The notes beneath the pieces were generated by a model. The model worked only from the letters and a program-made list of their open reading frames with translations. It ran no database searches and had not been told where the DNA came from. From Nocardioides soli (lineage in GTDB: Bacteria > Actinomycetota > Actinomycetes > Propionibacteriales > Nocardioidaceae), in the NCBI RefSeq assembly GCF_014191495.1, contig NZ_JACHWR010000003.1:496501-560500 (forward strand): 64,000 nt of DNA, given 5' to 3'. This document shows, one piece after another, positions 17,736 to 25,393 of the stretch (position 1 is its first letter; each line of letters opens with the position of its first letter). A program made the position numbers and the translations under genes.

Positions 17736-19190
17736 ATGGTGCCGGGTGATCGAGACCGAGTCGGGCCGATGTTCCAGGCCAACGGGCTCGACGGCGCCAC
17801 CGGTGGCTACCTGCACCCGGCCCTGAGTGCGGACCAGCTGGCGGGGGTGGCGATCGGCGAGCCGATCGACACGCCCGAGGTCCGCGAGCTGCGATGGTGG
17901 CATCGGCTGCGCACCGAGCAGACCTACGGGGTGGCCCAGGGCATCGATCCCACTCGCTTCGAGGAGGCCGGGTGGGGCCTGATCGCCGCGGCCGATCTGG
18001 CGCCGGCGGTGCTCGACGCCCTCGAGCCGTTGCGGCGGCTGCGTTGCGAGCAGGTCACCTCCGGAGGACACCCGGACTTCTACCGGGAGTTCGTGGGCGA
18101 GCACGCCTACCGCCGCGGTGAGTCCAAGCAGCAGTTCCTGGGCAGGTTCGGCGTGGGGCCGGGACCGGCCAATCCGGCGAACGGCGTGCCCTACTACCTG
18201 CTGATCGTCGGGCAACCCGACACCGTCCCCTTCTCCTTCCAGTACCAGCTCGACGTCGCCTACGCGGTCGGGAGGATCTGCTTCGACACACCGGGGGAGT
18301 ACGCCGCCTACGCGCGGGCCGTCGTGGCCGCCGAGGCCGCCGGCGAGCCGGCCGCGCCGCCACGGATCACGCTGTGGAGCCCGACCAACCCCGATGACGC
18401 GGCCACGCGACTGAGCACCGAGGAGCTGGTCGTACCGCTCGCTGCCGCGCTCGCGGCCCAGTCCTCCGAGCTGACGGTGGAGGCCCACGTCGGAGCGGCC
18501 GCCTCGAAGGCGGGCCTGATCGACGTGCTCACGGCGGGGTCGGCGCCCGACGTCGTGTTCACGGCCAGCCACGGCGTCGCGTTCCCGCTCGGCGACGACC
18601 GCCAGGAGTCCGACAACGGCGCGCTCGTCTGCCAGGAGTGGCCAGGTCCGCGCGCCGCCGACGGCGCGCTCACCGACGACGTCTACCTCAGCGGCGCCGA
18701 CATCGTCGACGGCACCGCCGTCCATGGCTCCGTCGTCCTGAGCTTCGCCTGCTTCGGGGCCGGCACGCCGCTCATGGACGACTTCACGCGCCGGGCGTTC
18801 ACGGACCCGGTCGCGATCGCCGAGCGGCCGTTCGTCGCCCGGCTGCCCCAGCGGCTGCTGGCCCATGAGAGCGGCGGGGTGCTCGCCTTCGTCGGGCACG
18901 TCGACCTGGCGTGGGGGTGCTCGTTCCAGTGGCGGGGCCAGCGGCAGCTGGAGGTGTTTCGGAGCGCGCTGATGGACCTGCTCGACGGCTACCCCGTCGG
19001 CGCGGCCATGGAGTACTTCAACCAGAGGTACGCCGAGCTGTCGGCGGACCTGACCTCCGAGATCGACGACATCCGCAACTTCGGCAGGATCCCCGACGAC
19101 TTCGAGCTGGCGAGCCTGTGGACCGCCAACAACGACGCCCGCAACTACACGATCGTCGGCGATCCCGCCGTCCGCGCCCGGAGACGGTGA
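17736..19190 (+). CDS. Clan CD cysteine peptidase-like protein (gingipain C25/caspase fold)
   Basis: A 484-residue cytoplasmic protein without signal peptide. A His-Cys dyad typical of caspase/gingipain folds is visible: VVFTASHGV (H279) at the end of one strand and VLSFACFGAG (C339) at the end of the next, with the C-terminal YTIVGDPAVR segment that resembles the closing LLGDP motif of family C25. The first 150 residues are an unrecognised helical domain. It is the second gene of a plus-strand module and ends 6 bp before the CHAT-SIR2 gene. Likely a regulated endopeptidase cleaving a partner protein; the target is unknown. Family-level placement is by motif only. Confidence 0.75.
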   Translation: MVPGDRDRVGPMFQANGLDGATGGYLHPALSADQLAGVAIGEPIDTPEVRELRWWHRLRTEQTYGVAQGIDPTRFEEAGWGLIAAADLAPAVLDALEPLRRLRCEQVTSGGHPDFYREFVGEHAYRRGESKQQFLGRFGVGPGPANPANGVPYYLLIVGQPDTVPFSFQYQLDVAYAVGRICFDTPGEYAAYARAVVAAEAAGEPAAPPRITLWSPTNPDDAATRLSTEELVVPLAAALAAQSSELTVEAHVGAAASKAGLIDVLTAGSAPDVVFTASHGVAFPLGDDRQESDNGALVCQEWPGPRAADGALTDDVYLSGADIVDGTAVHGSVVLSFACFGAGTPLMDDFTRRAFTDPVAIAERPFVARLPQRLLAHESGGVLAFVGHVDLAWGCSFQWRGQRQLEVFRSALMDLLDGYPVGAAMEYFNQRYAELSADLTSEIDDIRNFGRIPDDFELASLWTANNDARNYTIVGDPAVRARRR

Positions 19191-19196
19191 GCCGGC

Positions 19197-21317
19197 ATGA
19201 AGCACGCAGCGGAGTTCCAGATCGGACTGTCGTGGAGTGCCGAACAGGCCGCGTTCGACGTGACGCTCCATGCCTCGACCTCCGACGAGGTCCGCTTCTT
19301 CGAGCTGCCGCACAAGCCGTTCCGGCTCGACCTCGTCACCCTGCAGGCGTTGGTCCCCGAGCTCGACGCCTACGCCGTATCGCTCAGCCAGCAGCTGTTC
19401 GCGATCCCCAAGCTGCGCGACATCTTCATCGAGATGGCGACCTTCGCAGCGGACGCGGGGATCCTGCTGCACGTGCGGCTGATGCTCGACCGGCTCGCCC
19501 CGGCCGAATACCACACCGTGCGCTGGGAGCTGCTGCTCGACCCGCGGGACGGCAAGCCGATCGCGCTGCAGCCCCGGATGACGTTCACGCGGTTCGTCAA
19601 CCCGAGCGCGCACCGCACCGTCTCACTGCGGACCAAGGGCGACCTGCGGGCCCTCGTCGTGGCCGCCGACCCGGAGCCGTCCGAGCTGGCACGGTACGGC
19701 GAGTTCGGCGGCGGGGGCCGTCCCCTGCAGCCGATCAACTCCCAGGAGGAGGCGAGCCGGGCGGAGCGGTGCCTGCAGCCCATCGCGACCACGGTGCTGT
19801 GTCAGCGCGGCAAGGCGACCCTCGACGGCATCACCGCGCTGCTCAGGGACGCCGACCGCCAGGGCCACGGCTACGACATCGTCTACCTGATCGCCCACGG
19901 CGCGCTGCACGAGCAGGGCCCGGTGCTCTACCTCGACTCGGAGTCGGGGGGAGTCGCGCCGGTGGCGGGCGGGCTGTTCGCCGAGGCGATGACGGCACTC
20001 GACCGCCCGCCGACGCTCGTCGTGCTGTCGTCGTGCGAGACCGCCGCCTCGGCGGCCGACCCGGAGGCGACGAGCATGGGCGAGTCGGCCGTCGCGCTCG
20101 GCCCGATGCTGAGCGGCGCGGGCATCTCCACCGTGATCGGGATGCACGGCCGGGCGACGGTGCCGACCGTCGAGGCCTTCATGCCGATGTTCTTCACGAC
20201 GCTGCAGCAGACCGGGTCGATCTACCAGGCGATGCTCGACGCGAGGACGGCCGTCAGGGAGCGCTGGGACTGGTGGGCCCCGGTCCTGCTCACGAGGCTG
20301 CGGGCCGGGATGATCTGGTACTCGCCCGGGTACCTCACCCCCGGGAGCGCGCCGAGCATGCAGGTGTTCGTCGACGCCATGCACGACAGCATGTGCACGC
20401 CGATCATCGGTCCGCGGCTCAGCACCGGGTTCTTCCCCGACCGACAGCAGATCGCGCGGGGCATCGCGGCCCGCCTGCAGGTGCCGATCACGCCGGGGTC
20501 CAGCAACGACCTCGCCAGGGTCAGCCAGTACCTCGCCGTGGCCCACGACGCCCGCTATCCGCGTTCGGTGCTGGTCAGGTACCTCACCGAACGGGTCCTC
20601 GAGGACGGCGGCCTCACCGAGGCGGACATCCGCGAGGCCGACGAACAGGCGCCCGGTCAGGTGGCCAAGGGGCCCAGGTTGAACCGCCTGATCAGCCAGA
20701 TCGGGAGACGTCAACGCAGCCAGGATCCCGAGGACCCGTACGCGATCCTGGCCGACCTGCCGTTCCCCATCTACTTCACCACCAGCTTCACGACCCTGCT
20801 GGAGGACGCTCTCGCCGACGCGCACCGGCCCCCCAACATCGTCGACTTCCCGTGGGACGGGGGCCGGGTCACCAACCGGAGCAACAGCCGGCCGGACCCG
20901 GGCGCCCCCACCGTCGTCCGCCTCTTCGGGGGCTTCGACGACCCGGACTCGATGGTGCTCACCGAGGACGACTACTTCAAGTACCTCACCACCTGGACCA
21001 CGGCGAAGAGCCAGGTCCTCAAGGGCCTGCAGAGCAAGCTGACCAACAACAACCTGCTGATGATGGGCTTCGGCCTCGACGACTGGGACTTCCGGGTGCT
21101 GTTCCGGAGCATCTTCACGATGGGTGGGGCCACGCCCCGGCTGCGGACGCTCGCCCACATCGCCGTGCAGGTCACCCCCGAGAGCGACGTCATCGAGGCC
21201 GACGCCGTGCAGGACTACCTGGAGCAGTACTACAGCAGCACGGCGACGCACTTCGCGGTGCGCTGGGGCACGCCGTCCGAGCTGCTCACGGAGCTGAGGA
21301 GCCAATGGTCCAGCTGA
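19197..21317 (+). CDS. CHAT domain-SIR2-like fusion protein
   Basis: A 706-residue two-domain protein. Residues 1 to about 385 form a CHAT (caspase-HetF-associated) peptidase domain with dyad IVYLIAHGAL (H234) and VVLSSCETA (C280), followed by the usual GAGISTVIGMHG segment. Residues about 390-706 are SIR2-like: CTPIIGPRLSTGF (from about 399) sits where the NAD-binding GAGxS loop is expected, then PIYFTTSFTTLLEDAL, VVRLFGGFDDPDSMVLTED and MMGFGLDDWDFRVLFRSI. In many active SIR2 proteins the third block reads LHG; here it is LFG, so NADase activity is uncertain. CHAT and SIR2 domains are both frequent in prokaryotic conflict systems. The 3' end overlaps the STAND gene by 13 nt. Confidence 0.88.
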   Translation: MKHAAEFQIGLSWSAEQAAFDVTLHASTSDEVRFFELPHKPFRLDLVTLQALVPELDAYAVSLSQQLFAIPKLRDIFIEMATFAADAGILLHVRLMLDRLAPAEYHTVRWELLLDPRDGKPIALQPRMTFTRFVNPSAHRTVSLRTKGDLRALVVAADPEPSELARYGEFGGGGRPLQPINSQEEASRAERCLQPIATTVLCQRGKATLDGITALLRDADRQGHGYDIVYLIAHGALHEQGPVLYLDSESGGVAPVAGGLFAEAMTALDRPPTLVVLSSCETAASAADPEATSMGESAVALGPMLSGAGISTVIGMHGRATVPTVEAFMPMFFTTLQQTGSIYQAMLDARTAVRERWDWWAPVLLTRLRAGMIWYSPGYLTPGSAPSMQVFVDAMHDSMCTPIIGPRLSTGFFPDRQQIARGIAARLQVPITPGSSNDLARVSQYLAVAHDARYPRSVLVRYLTERVLEDGGLTEADIREADEQAPGQVAKGPRLNRLISQIGRRQRSQDPEDPYAILADLPFPIYFTTSFTTLLEDALADAHRPPNIVDFPWDGGRVTNRSNSRPDPGAPTVVRLFGGFDDPDSMVLTEDDYFKYLTTWTTAKSQVLKGLQSKLTNNNLLMMGFGLDDWDFRVLFRSIFTMGGATPRLRTLAHIAVQVTPESDVIEADAVQDYLEQYYSSTATHFAVRWGTPSELLTELRSQWSS

Positions 21318-22903
21318 GACCGACCTTCGCGTCGTCCAAGCCCAGCACGAACCCGTACGTCGGGCCGAGGGCCTTCGGGCACGGTGACAAGCTCTACGGG
21401 CGCGATCGAGAGCTGCTTGAGCTGAGCGATCTCCTCGTCGCCGAGCGCATCGTCGTCCTGCACTCGCCGTCCGGAGCGGGCAAGACCTCGCTCATCCAGG
21501 CGGAGGACGGCCTGTTGCGGGTGCTGAAGCGGCAGCGGTTCAGCCCCCTCCCGCCGGTGCGGGTGAACCTGCAGCCGTTGGGGAAGCCGGCCGTCGCCGG
21601 CCGCTACGCCTACAGCATCATGGAGTCGCTCGAGAGCGCGCGCGGGACGAAGCGGCAGATGACCAGCGAGCAGCTGGCGGGCATGAGTCTCGCGCGGTAC
21701 CTGAAGGACGCCTACCAGACGTCCGGAGACGGCGGGACCTCCGAACCGCTGGTGCTGATCCTCGACCAGTTCGAGGAGGTGTTCACCCTCGACCCGACCG
21801 ACGTGGACGGCCGGATCCAGTTCTTCTCCGACCTCGGCGACCTCCTGGACGCCCAGCCGATCTGGACCTTGTTCGTGATGCGCGAGGACCTGCTCGGCGA
21901 GCTCGAGACCGTCTCCTACCTGGTGCCCGGGGAGCTCGCGGTCCGCTACCGCCTCGGCCTCCTCGAGCGACCGGCGGCTCGCGAGGCGATCATGAAGCCC
22001 ACCGAGCGCCTGTACGGCGTCACGTTCACCGCCGAGGCGGCCGACCGCATCCTCGACAACCTGTGCACGATCCTCGTGCAGAGCCCCGGCAGTCCTCCGC
22101 AGCCTCAACCGAGCCCGTACGTCGAGGGCGTCATCCTCCAGACCGTGCTGCTGAAGCTCTGGCGGAAGCTGGATCCGGTGCGGGAGGGGCGCAAGGTCAT
22201 CGAGCTCGAGGACCTCGGTGACCTGCTCCAGCATGTCGACCGCGCCCTCGCCAGCCATTACCACGACTGCGTCGAGGAGGCGGTGCGGCGCAGTCGGATA
22301 CCCGAGCGGATCATCCGTGACTGGTTCGAGGCGCACCTGATCACCGAGCAGGGCTGGCGCAACCAGGCCGACCGTGGCCCGGGCGACGGCGGCAAGCGCA
22401 CGGAGCGGTGCCTGGCCACTCTCGAGGCACGGCACATCATCAGGTCCGAGACCCGGCTCCACCGGCAGTGGTGGGAGCTGGTGCACGACCGGTTCCTCAA
22501 CCCGGTCCGGGACGACAACCGGCGGTGGCGCCGGAGGCAGGACCTGGAGATCATCCCGACGGAGGCGAGGTCGTGGGCCGACGACAAGCGGCCCGAGCTG
22601 CTGCTGCCGCCCGAGCGGATCGTCGCCGGCGCGGCCTGGCTGACGGCGCACGAGCACGACGCCTACCCGCACGAGCGGGAGTTCATCGCCGCGTCGGAGA
22701 CGGCCGCACAGGAGAAGGTCCAGCCGCAGGACGCCAACCAGCAGTGGGACCTCGCCGCCGAATACCTGAGGCTCTACCAGCTGGAGTTCTCGGCCGAGTA
22801 CCTGAGAACGAGGCGGGTCACGCGCCGGCTCTACGTCCTCACGGGGCTGCTGGCGGTGGTCGTGGTCGTGCTCGTCGTGCTGCTGATCTGGCAGCTGCGC
22901 TGA
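21305..22903 (+). CDS. nSTAND1-type STAND NTPase with C-terminal membrane anchor
   Basis: A 532-residue NTPase. The N-terminus NPYVGPRAFGHGDKLYGRD is the lead-in typical of nSTAND1 proteins; Walker A is PSGAGKTS (55-62), Walker B LVLILDQFEE (149-158, D154) and a sensor-like FVMREDLLGEL follows. A winged-helix-like region (about residues 330-420) ends in the STAND-type ELVHDRFLNPVRD. Most family members continue into WD40 or TPR sensor repeats; this one instead ends with about 100 charged residues and a single hydrophobic helix (about 508-530, LYVLTGLLAVVVVVLVVLLI), predicting a tail-anchored cytoplasmic protein. Overlap with the CHAT-SIR2 gene argues for co-production. Likely the sensor/switch of the module. 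Confidence 0.88.
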   Translation: MVQLRPTFASSKPSTNPYVGPRAFGHGDKLYGRDRELLELSDLLVAERIVVLHSPSGAGKTSLIQAEDGLLRVLKRQRFSPLPPVRVNLQPLGKPAVAGRYAYSIMESLESARGTKRQMTSEQLAGMSLARYLKDAYQTSGDGGTSEPLVLILDQFEEVFTLDPTDVDGRIQFFSDLGDLLDAQPIWTLFVMREDLLGELETVSYLVPGELAVRYRLGLLERPAAREAIMKPTERLYGVTFTAEAADRILDNLCTILVQSPGSPPQPQPSPYVEGVILQTVLLKLWRKLDPVREGRKVIELEDLGDLLQHVDRALASHYHDCVEEAVRRSRIPERIIRDWFEAHLITEQGWRNQADRGPGDGGKRTERCLATLEARHIIRSETRLHRQWWELVHDRFLNPVRDDNRRWRRRQDLEIIPTEARSWADDKRPELLLPPERIVAGAAWLTAHEHDAYPHEREFIAASETAAQEKVQPQDANQQWDLAAEYLRLYQLEFSAEYLRTRRVTRRLYVLTGLLAVVVVVLVVLLIWQLR

Positions 22904-23016
22904 CGGCCCATGGCTCGGCTCGACGACTCCGGCGCGGCCGAGCACTCAGATTCGGCGGTCGGGTGGCCGATCCGACTGGTACAAACATCCGGACCGCCTC
23001 GAACCGGAGCCGCCGC

Positions 23017-24162
23017 ATGCCCCTGACCTCCGACGCCCGCCGACGCCGCCCATCGGCCGTGGTCGCGGCACTTGCGGTGCTCGGCGGCCTGCTGGTCGCC
23101 GCGGGTGGGCCGGCGAGCGAGGCGGACCGGCCGACGACCAGCGTCCGAACGTCCGACGTCGTCCGGATGCGCGCGAGCGCCCCGATCGTGCTGACCGGGC
23201 CCGGCTCGGCGAGCACCGGCAGCCGGGTCCGGCTGCGCGGCGACGTGGTCACCACGCTGGTCCGGAGCGCGGCCGGCAAGCGCGCCCGCCCGCGGCCGGT
23301 GCACCTGCTCGAGCGCGTCGGCGGCCGGTGGAAGCAGGTCGCGCGCACCAACTCGTCCCGGTCCGGGGCGTTCGCCTTCCGGGTCGCGGCCGGGAACGCC
23401 GCGACGACCCGCACGTTCCGTGCCGAGGCACCGGCCTCCCGGGGTCGGGCGAAGGTCCGCAGCCGCACGGTGCGGGTGACGATGACGGCCACGGCCGTCG
23501 ACGCCGGGGCCTGGGAGACGCTCGCGCCCGGCACCATGGTCGCTCCGGAGCCGCTGCCGGCCGACTACCAGCCGGCGCCGCCGGCGAGCGACTGGAGCTA
23601 CCTCTTCGACGAGGGCTCGCGGTGGAACCCGTGCGCGCCGGTCCGCTGGGCCTACAATCCGGACCAGCAGACCTACGACGGCGCGTTCGCCGACGTCGTC
23701 CGCGCGTACGCACGGATCTCCGCCGCCTCCGGCCTGCAGTTCCAGTACGCGGGGCGGACCGCCGCCGGCTACCGCGGCGCCGACGCCGACATCACCGGGG
23801 CGAGCGTCGACCTGGTCGTCTCCTGGGCGACCGCCGCCCAGTTCCCGAAGCTGTCGGGCACCGTCGTCGGCGTCGGCGGCGGCACCGGCCGGAGCACCCT
23901 CGACGCGGACGTCCGGTGGCGGATGGTCCTCGGCTACCTGGTGCTCGACGCCGAGCCCGGGATGCCGATCGCCCCTGGCTTCGACGGCAGCGGCTGGGGC
24001 CAGATCATGCAGCACGAGATCCTGCACGCGCTCGGACTCGGCCATGCCGTGACCCCGACCCAGCTCATGTACGGCGCCGCCACCGCGAGGAACGCCAGGT
24101 TCGGTGCCGGCGACCTGACCGGCATGACCCGGATCGGTAGCGGCTCGGGGTGTCTGTCCTGA
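23017..24162 (+). CDS. Secreted metzincin-type metalloprotease with N-terminal Ig-like region
   Basis: A 381-residue protein with a basic N-terminus (SDARRRR) and hydrophobic signal segment (about 13-30). Residues about 55-155 look like an Ig-like sandwich (VLTGPGSASTGSRVRLRGDV, LLERVGGRWKQVARTNSS). The C-terminal protease domain has HEILHALGLGH (H333, E334, H337, H343), the metzincin zinc signature, followed by LMYG as Met-turn. The ATG at 23017 is the first start after a 113-bp gap from the STAND gene; there is no obvious Shine-Dalgarno and no overlap, so membership in the CHAT/STAND operon is doubtful. Probably an exported or surface protease of unknown target. Confidence 0.85.
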   Translation: MPLTSDARRRRPSAVVAALAVLGGLLVAAGGPASEADRPTTSVRTSDVVRMRASAPIVLTGPGSASTGSRVRLRGDVVTTLVRSAAGKRARPRPVHLLERVGGRWKQVARTNSSRSGAFAFRVAAGNAATTRTFRAEAPASRGRAKVRSRTVRVTMTATAVDAGAWETLAPGTMVAPEPLPADYQPAPPASDWSYLFDEGSRWNPCAPVRWAYNPDQQTYDGAFADVVRAYARISAASGLQFQYAGRTAAGYRGADADITGASVDLVVSWATAAQFPKLSGTVVGVGGGTGRSTLDADVRWRMVLGYLVLDAEPGMPIAPGFDGSGWGQIMQHEILHALGLGHAVTPTQLMYGAATARNARFGAGDLTGMTRIGSGSGCLS

Positions 24163-24173
24163 GCGGTCGGGCA

Positions 24174-24223
24174 CGGTGGTTGAGGTGTGAAGGCGCGGTG
24201 GCGCCTGAGCCTCGAAAGCACCG
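24174..24223 (+). repeat. REP-like element, GGTGGTTGAGG...CCTCGAAA type
   Basis: Starts cggtggttgaggtgtgaagg, has an internal GCGC-type inverted repeat and ends with an imperfect form of CCTCGAAACCACCG (aaagcaccg). It belongs to the same family as the cluster at 29182-29576. Confidence 0.8.
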
Positions 24224-24230
24224 CCTCGCA

Positions 24231-24272
24231 CGGTGGTTGAGGTGTGAGGGCCGCCAGGCCTCGAAACCTATC
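24231..24272 (+). repeat. REP-like element, degenerate right end
   Basis: Same head (cggtggttgaggtgtgaggg) with a shortened middle; the tail reads cctcgaaacctatcc so the closing CCACC is decayed. Confidence 0.7.
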
Positions 24273-24326
24273 CCGCGCTGGGGGAGTGTCGGCGTCCTCC
24301 CGGCGGCGCCAGTGTTCGTCCTCCGT

Positions 24327-24377
24327 CAGCGGGGTCAAGGGTTCCCTGCGGCGGCTTCGCCGCCCTTGACCCCGCTG
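24327..24377. repeat. 15-bp-stem inverted repeat
   Basis: Arms 24327-24341 (cagcggggtcaaggg) and 24363-24377 are exact reverse complements around a 21-nt loop that itself contains a small GC hairpin. No T-run follows, so it is not a classic terminator; it could still end transcription from 23017 or be a mobile hairpin. Confidence 0.75.
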
Positions 24378-24446
24378 TCTCCGGACGATTTCGGCGCCTA
24401 TCGGGAGGACGTCGACCTGTGGTCGGTCCGCTTGGCCTCGCCCTCA

Positions 24447-24494
24447 CGGTGGTTGAGGTGTGAGGGCCGCCAGGCCCGAGCCTCGAAACCACCG
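24447..24494 (+). repeat. REP-like element, intact
   Basis: Runs from cggtggttgaggtgtgaggg to cctcgaaaccaccg with complementary outer arms. Confidence 0.82.
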
Positions 24495-24635
24495 TCCCGG
24501 TGCGCGGGGGCGGGGGTTCATCACGGGATGAGGCCGACGTTGCGCTTCCCTGGCTCAACTCGCCGGGGGAGGCGTGGTCTGACCGTCATCCCTTGGTGAA
24601 CCTGTGGCTGGTGTTGACCCTGGGGCAGCGGCGAC

Positions 24636-24671
24636 GGAGGAGTTTCGTCGGCCGGCCGACGAAACTCCTCC
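24636..24671. repeat. Perfect 36-bp palindrome
   Basis: Eighteen bases (ggaggagtttcgtcggcc) are followed at once by their exact reverse complement, centred between 24653 and 24654 with no spacer. It contains no recognisable gene signal and lies between REP elements. A cruciform site, a dimeric-protein binding site or a hairpin insertion are all possible. Confidence 0.9.
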
Positions 24672-24760
24672 TGGGACGACGGACCTTCATCGTCCGGGCG
24701 GGAGCTTCGTCGTCCAAGCGGACGCCGACCTGCGTTCGGGACATATCGTGGTCGAGCAGT

Positions 24761-24810
24761 CGGTGGTTGAGGTGTGAAGGCGCGGTGGCGCCTGAGCCTC
24801 GAGACCACCG
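24761..24810 (+). repeat. REP-like element
   Basis: Starts cggtggttgaggtgtgaagg and ends cctcgagaccaccg. Its middle is the same as the copy at 24174. Confidence 0.82.
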
Positions 24811-24873
24811 CACGCGGCCGCGATCGGACCGTTCCGAGCCGGTCGGCCCGGAACCGTGTCGAGCCCGGGTCCG

Positions 24874-24879
24874 TAGGCT
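24874..24879 (+). promoter_or_regulatory. -10 hexamer TAGGCT for the GNAT gene
   Basis: TAGGCT lies exactly 6 nt before the ATG at 24886, consistent with a leaderless transcript. Confidence 0.45.
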
Positions 24880-24885
24880 GGGTGC

Positions 24886-25197
24886 ATGTCCGACGTGCAG
24901 ACCACCCACAACCCCGACCGGAGCCGCTACGAGGCACACATCGACGGTGAGCTGGCCGGGTTCGCCGAGTACCTGCTCACCGACCAGCTGGTGACCTTCA
25001 CCCACACCGAGGTGGACCGGCGGTTCGAGGGCCGGGGTGTCGGCTCGGCGCTCGCGCGCTTCGCCCTCGACGACGTGCGCGCCGAGGGCTCGCGCCAGGT
25101 GCTGCCGCTGTGCCCGTTCATCAAGGGCTGGATCGGCAAGCACCGGGAGTACGTCGACCTGGTCTACGGCGCCCGGAGTGGCAGCACGCAGGACTGA
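24886..25197 (+). CDS. GNAT-fold N-acetyltransferase-like protein
   Basis: A 103-residue single-domain protein of the YidJ-type GNAT subfamily. FEGRGVGSALARFALDDVRAEG is the acetyl-CoA pyrophosphate-binding loop (R/Q-x-x-G-x-G/A) and the C-terminal LPLCPFIKGWIGKHREYVDLV block is characteristic of this short subfamily. The substrate is unknown. It is transcribed separately from the parA operon, with its own TAGGCT promoter element and a 196-bp gap downstream. Confidence 0.9.
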   Translation: MSDVQTTHNPDRSRYEAHIDGELAGFAEYLLTDQLVTFTHTEVDRRFEGRGVGSALARFALDDVRAEGSRQVLPLCPFIKGWIGKHREYVDLVYGARSGSTQD

Positions 25198-25311
25198 CGC
25201 TTCCTCCACAGGGCTGTGCACAGGAACCCCGGCACCTGTGCATCGCCCGAGGGGCCCGTACACAGTCCATCAACAGATTTCCCCGTGGGCTTGGGGGTTT
25301 CCGCCCCGCTG

Positions 25312-25340
25312 TTGTCGCTGTCCGAGGGCGGTTCTAGGCT
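25312..25340 (+). promoter_or_regulatory. Candidate promoter of the parA-scpAB-rluB operon
   Basis: A -35 like TTGTCG (25312-25317) and a -10 TAGGCT (25335-25340) are 17 bp apart. Two GTGTCGAC copies (25347-25354 and 25366-25373) lie around and just after the expected start point and could be an operator. Confidence 0.5.
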
Positions 25341-25393
25341 CGCCCGGTGTCGACCACAAGTCGCCGTGTCGACAAGTCGGGGAGGAGCGTCGG

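Larger units (their letters stand above)
24163..24885. other. Repeat-rich intergenic region without a supported gene
   Basis: About 720 bp holding four REP-like elements (24174-24223, 24231-24272, 24447-24494, 24761-24810), a 15-bp-stem inverted repeat (24327-24377) and a perfect 36-bp palindrome (24636-24671). Open frames through it are GC-rich shadows lacking recognisable protein features. Confidence 0.7.

Noticed and set aside
18911..21304. Plus-strand frame running through the peptidase and CHAT-SIR2 genes in another phase
   Set aside because: It is only the out-of-phase 5' extension of the STAND frame; the true start at 21305 overlaps the CHAT-SIR2 stop and shows the family N-terminus.
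25198..25290. DnaA-box cluster or origin near parA
   Set aside because: Only loose ccaca/tgtgcacagg matches exist; no dnaA, dnaN or parB gene or parS site is present.
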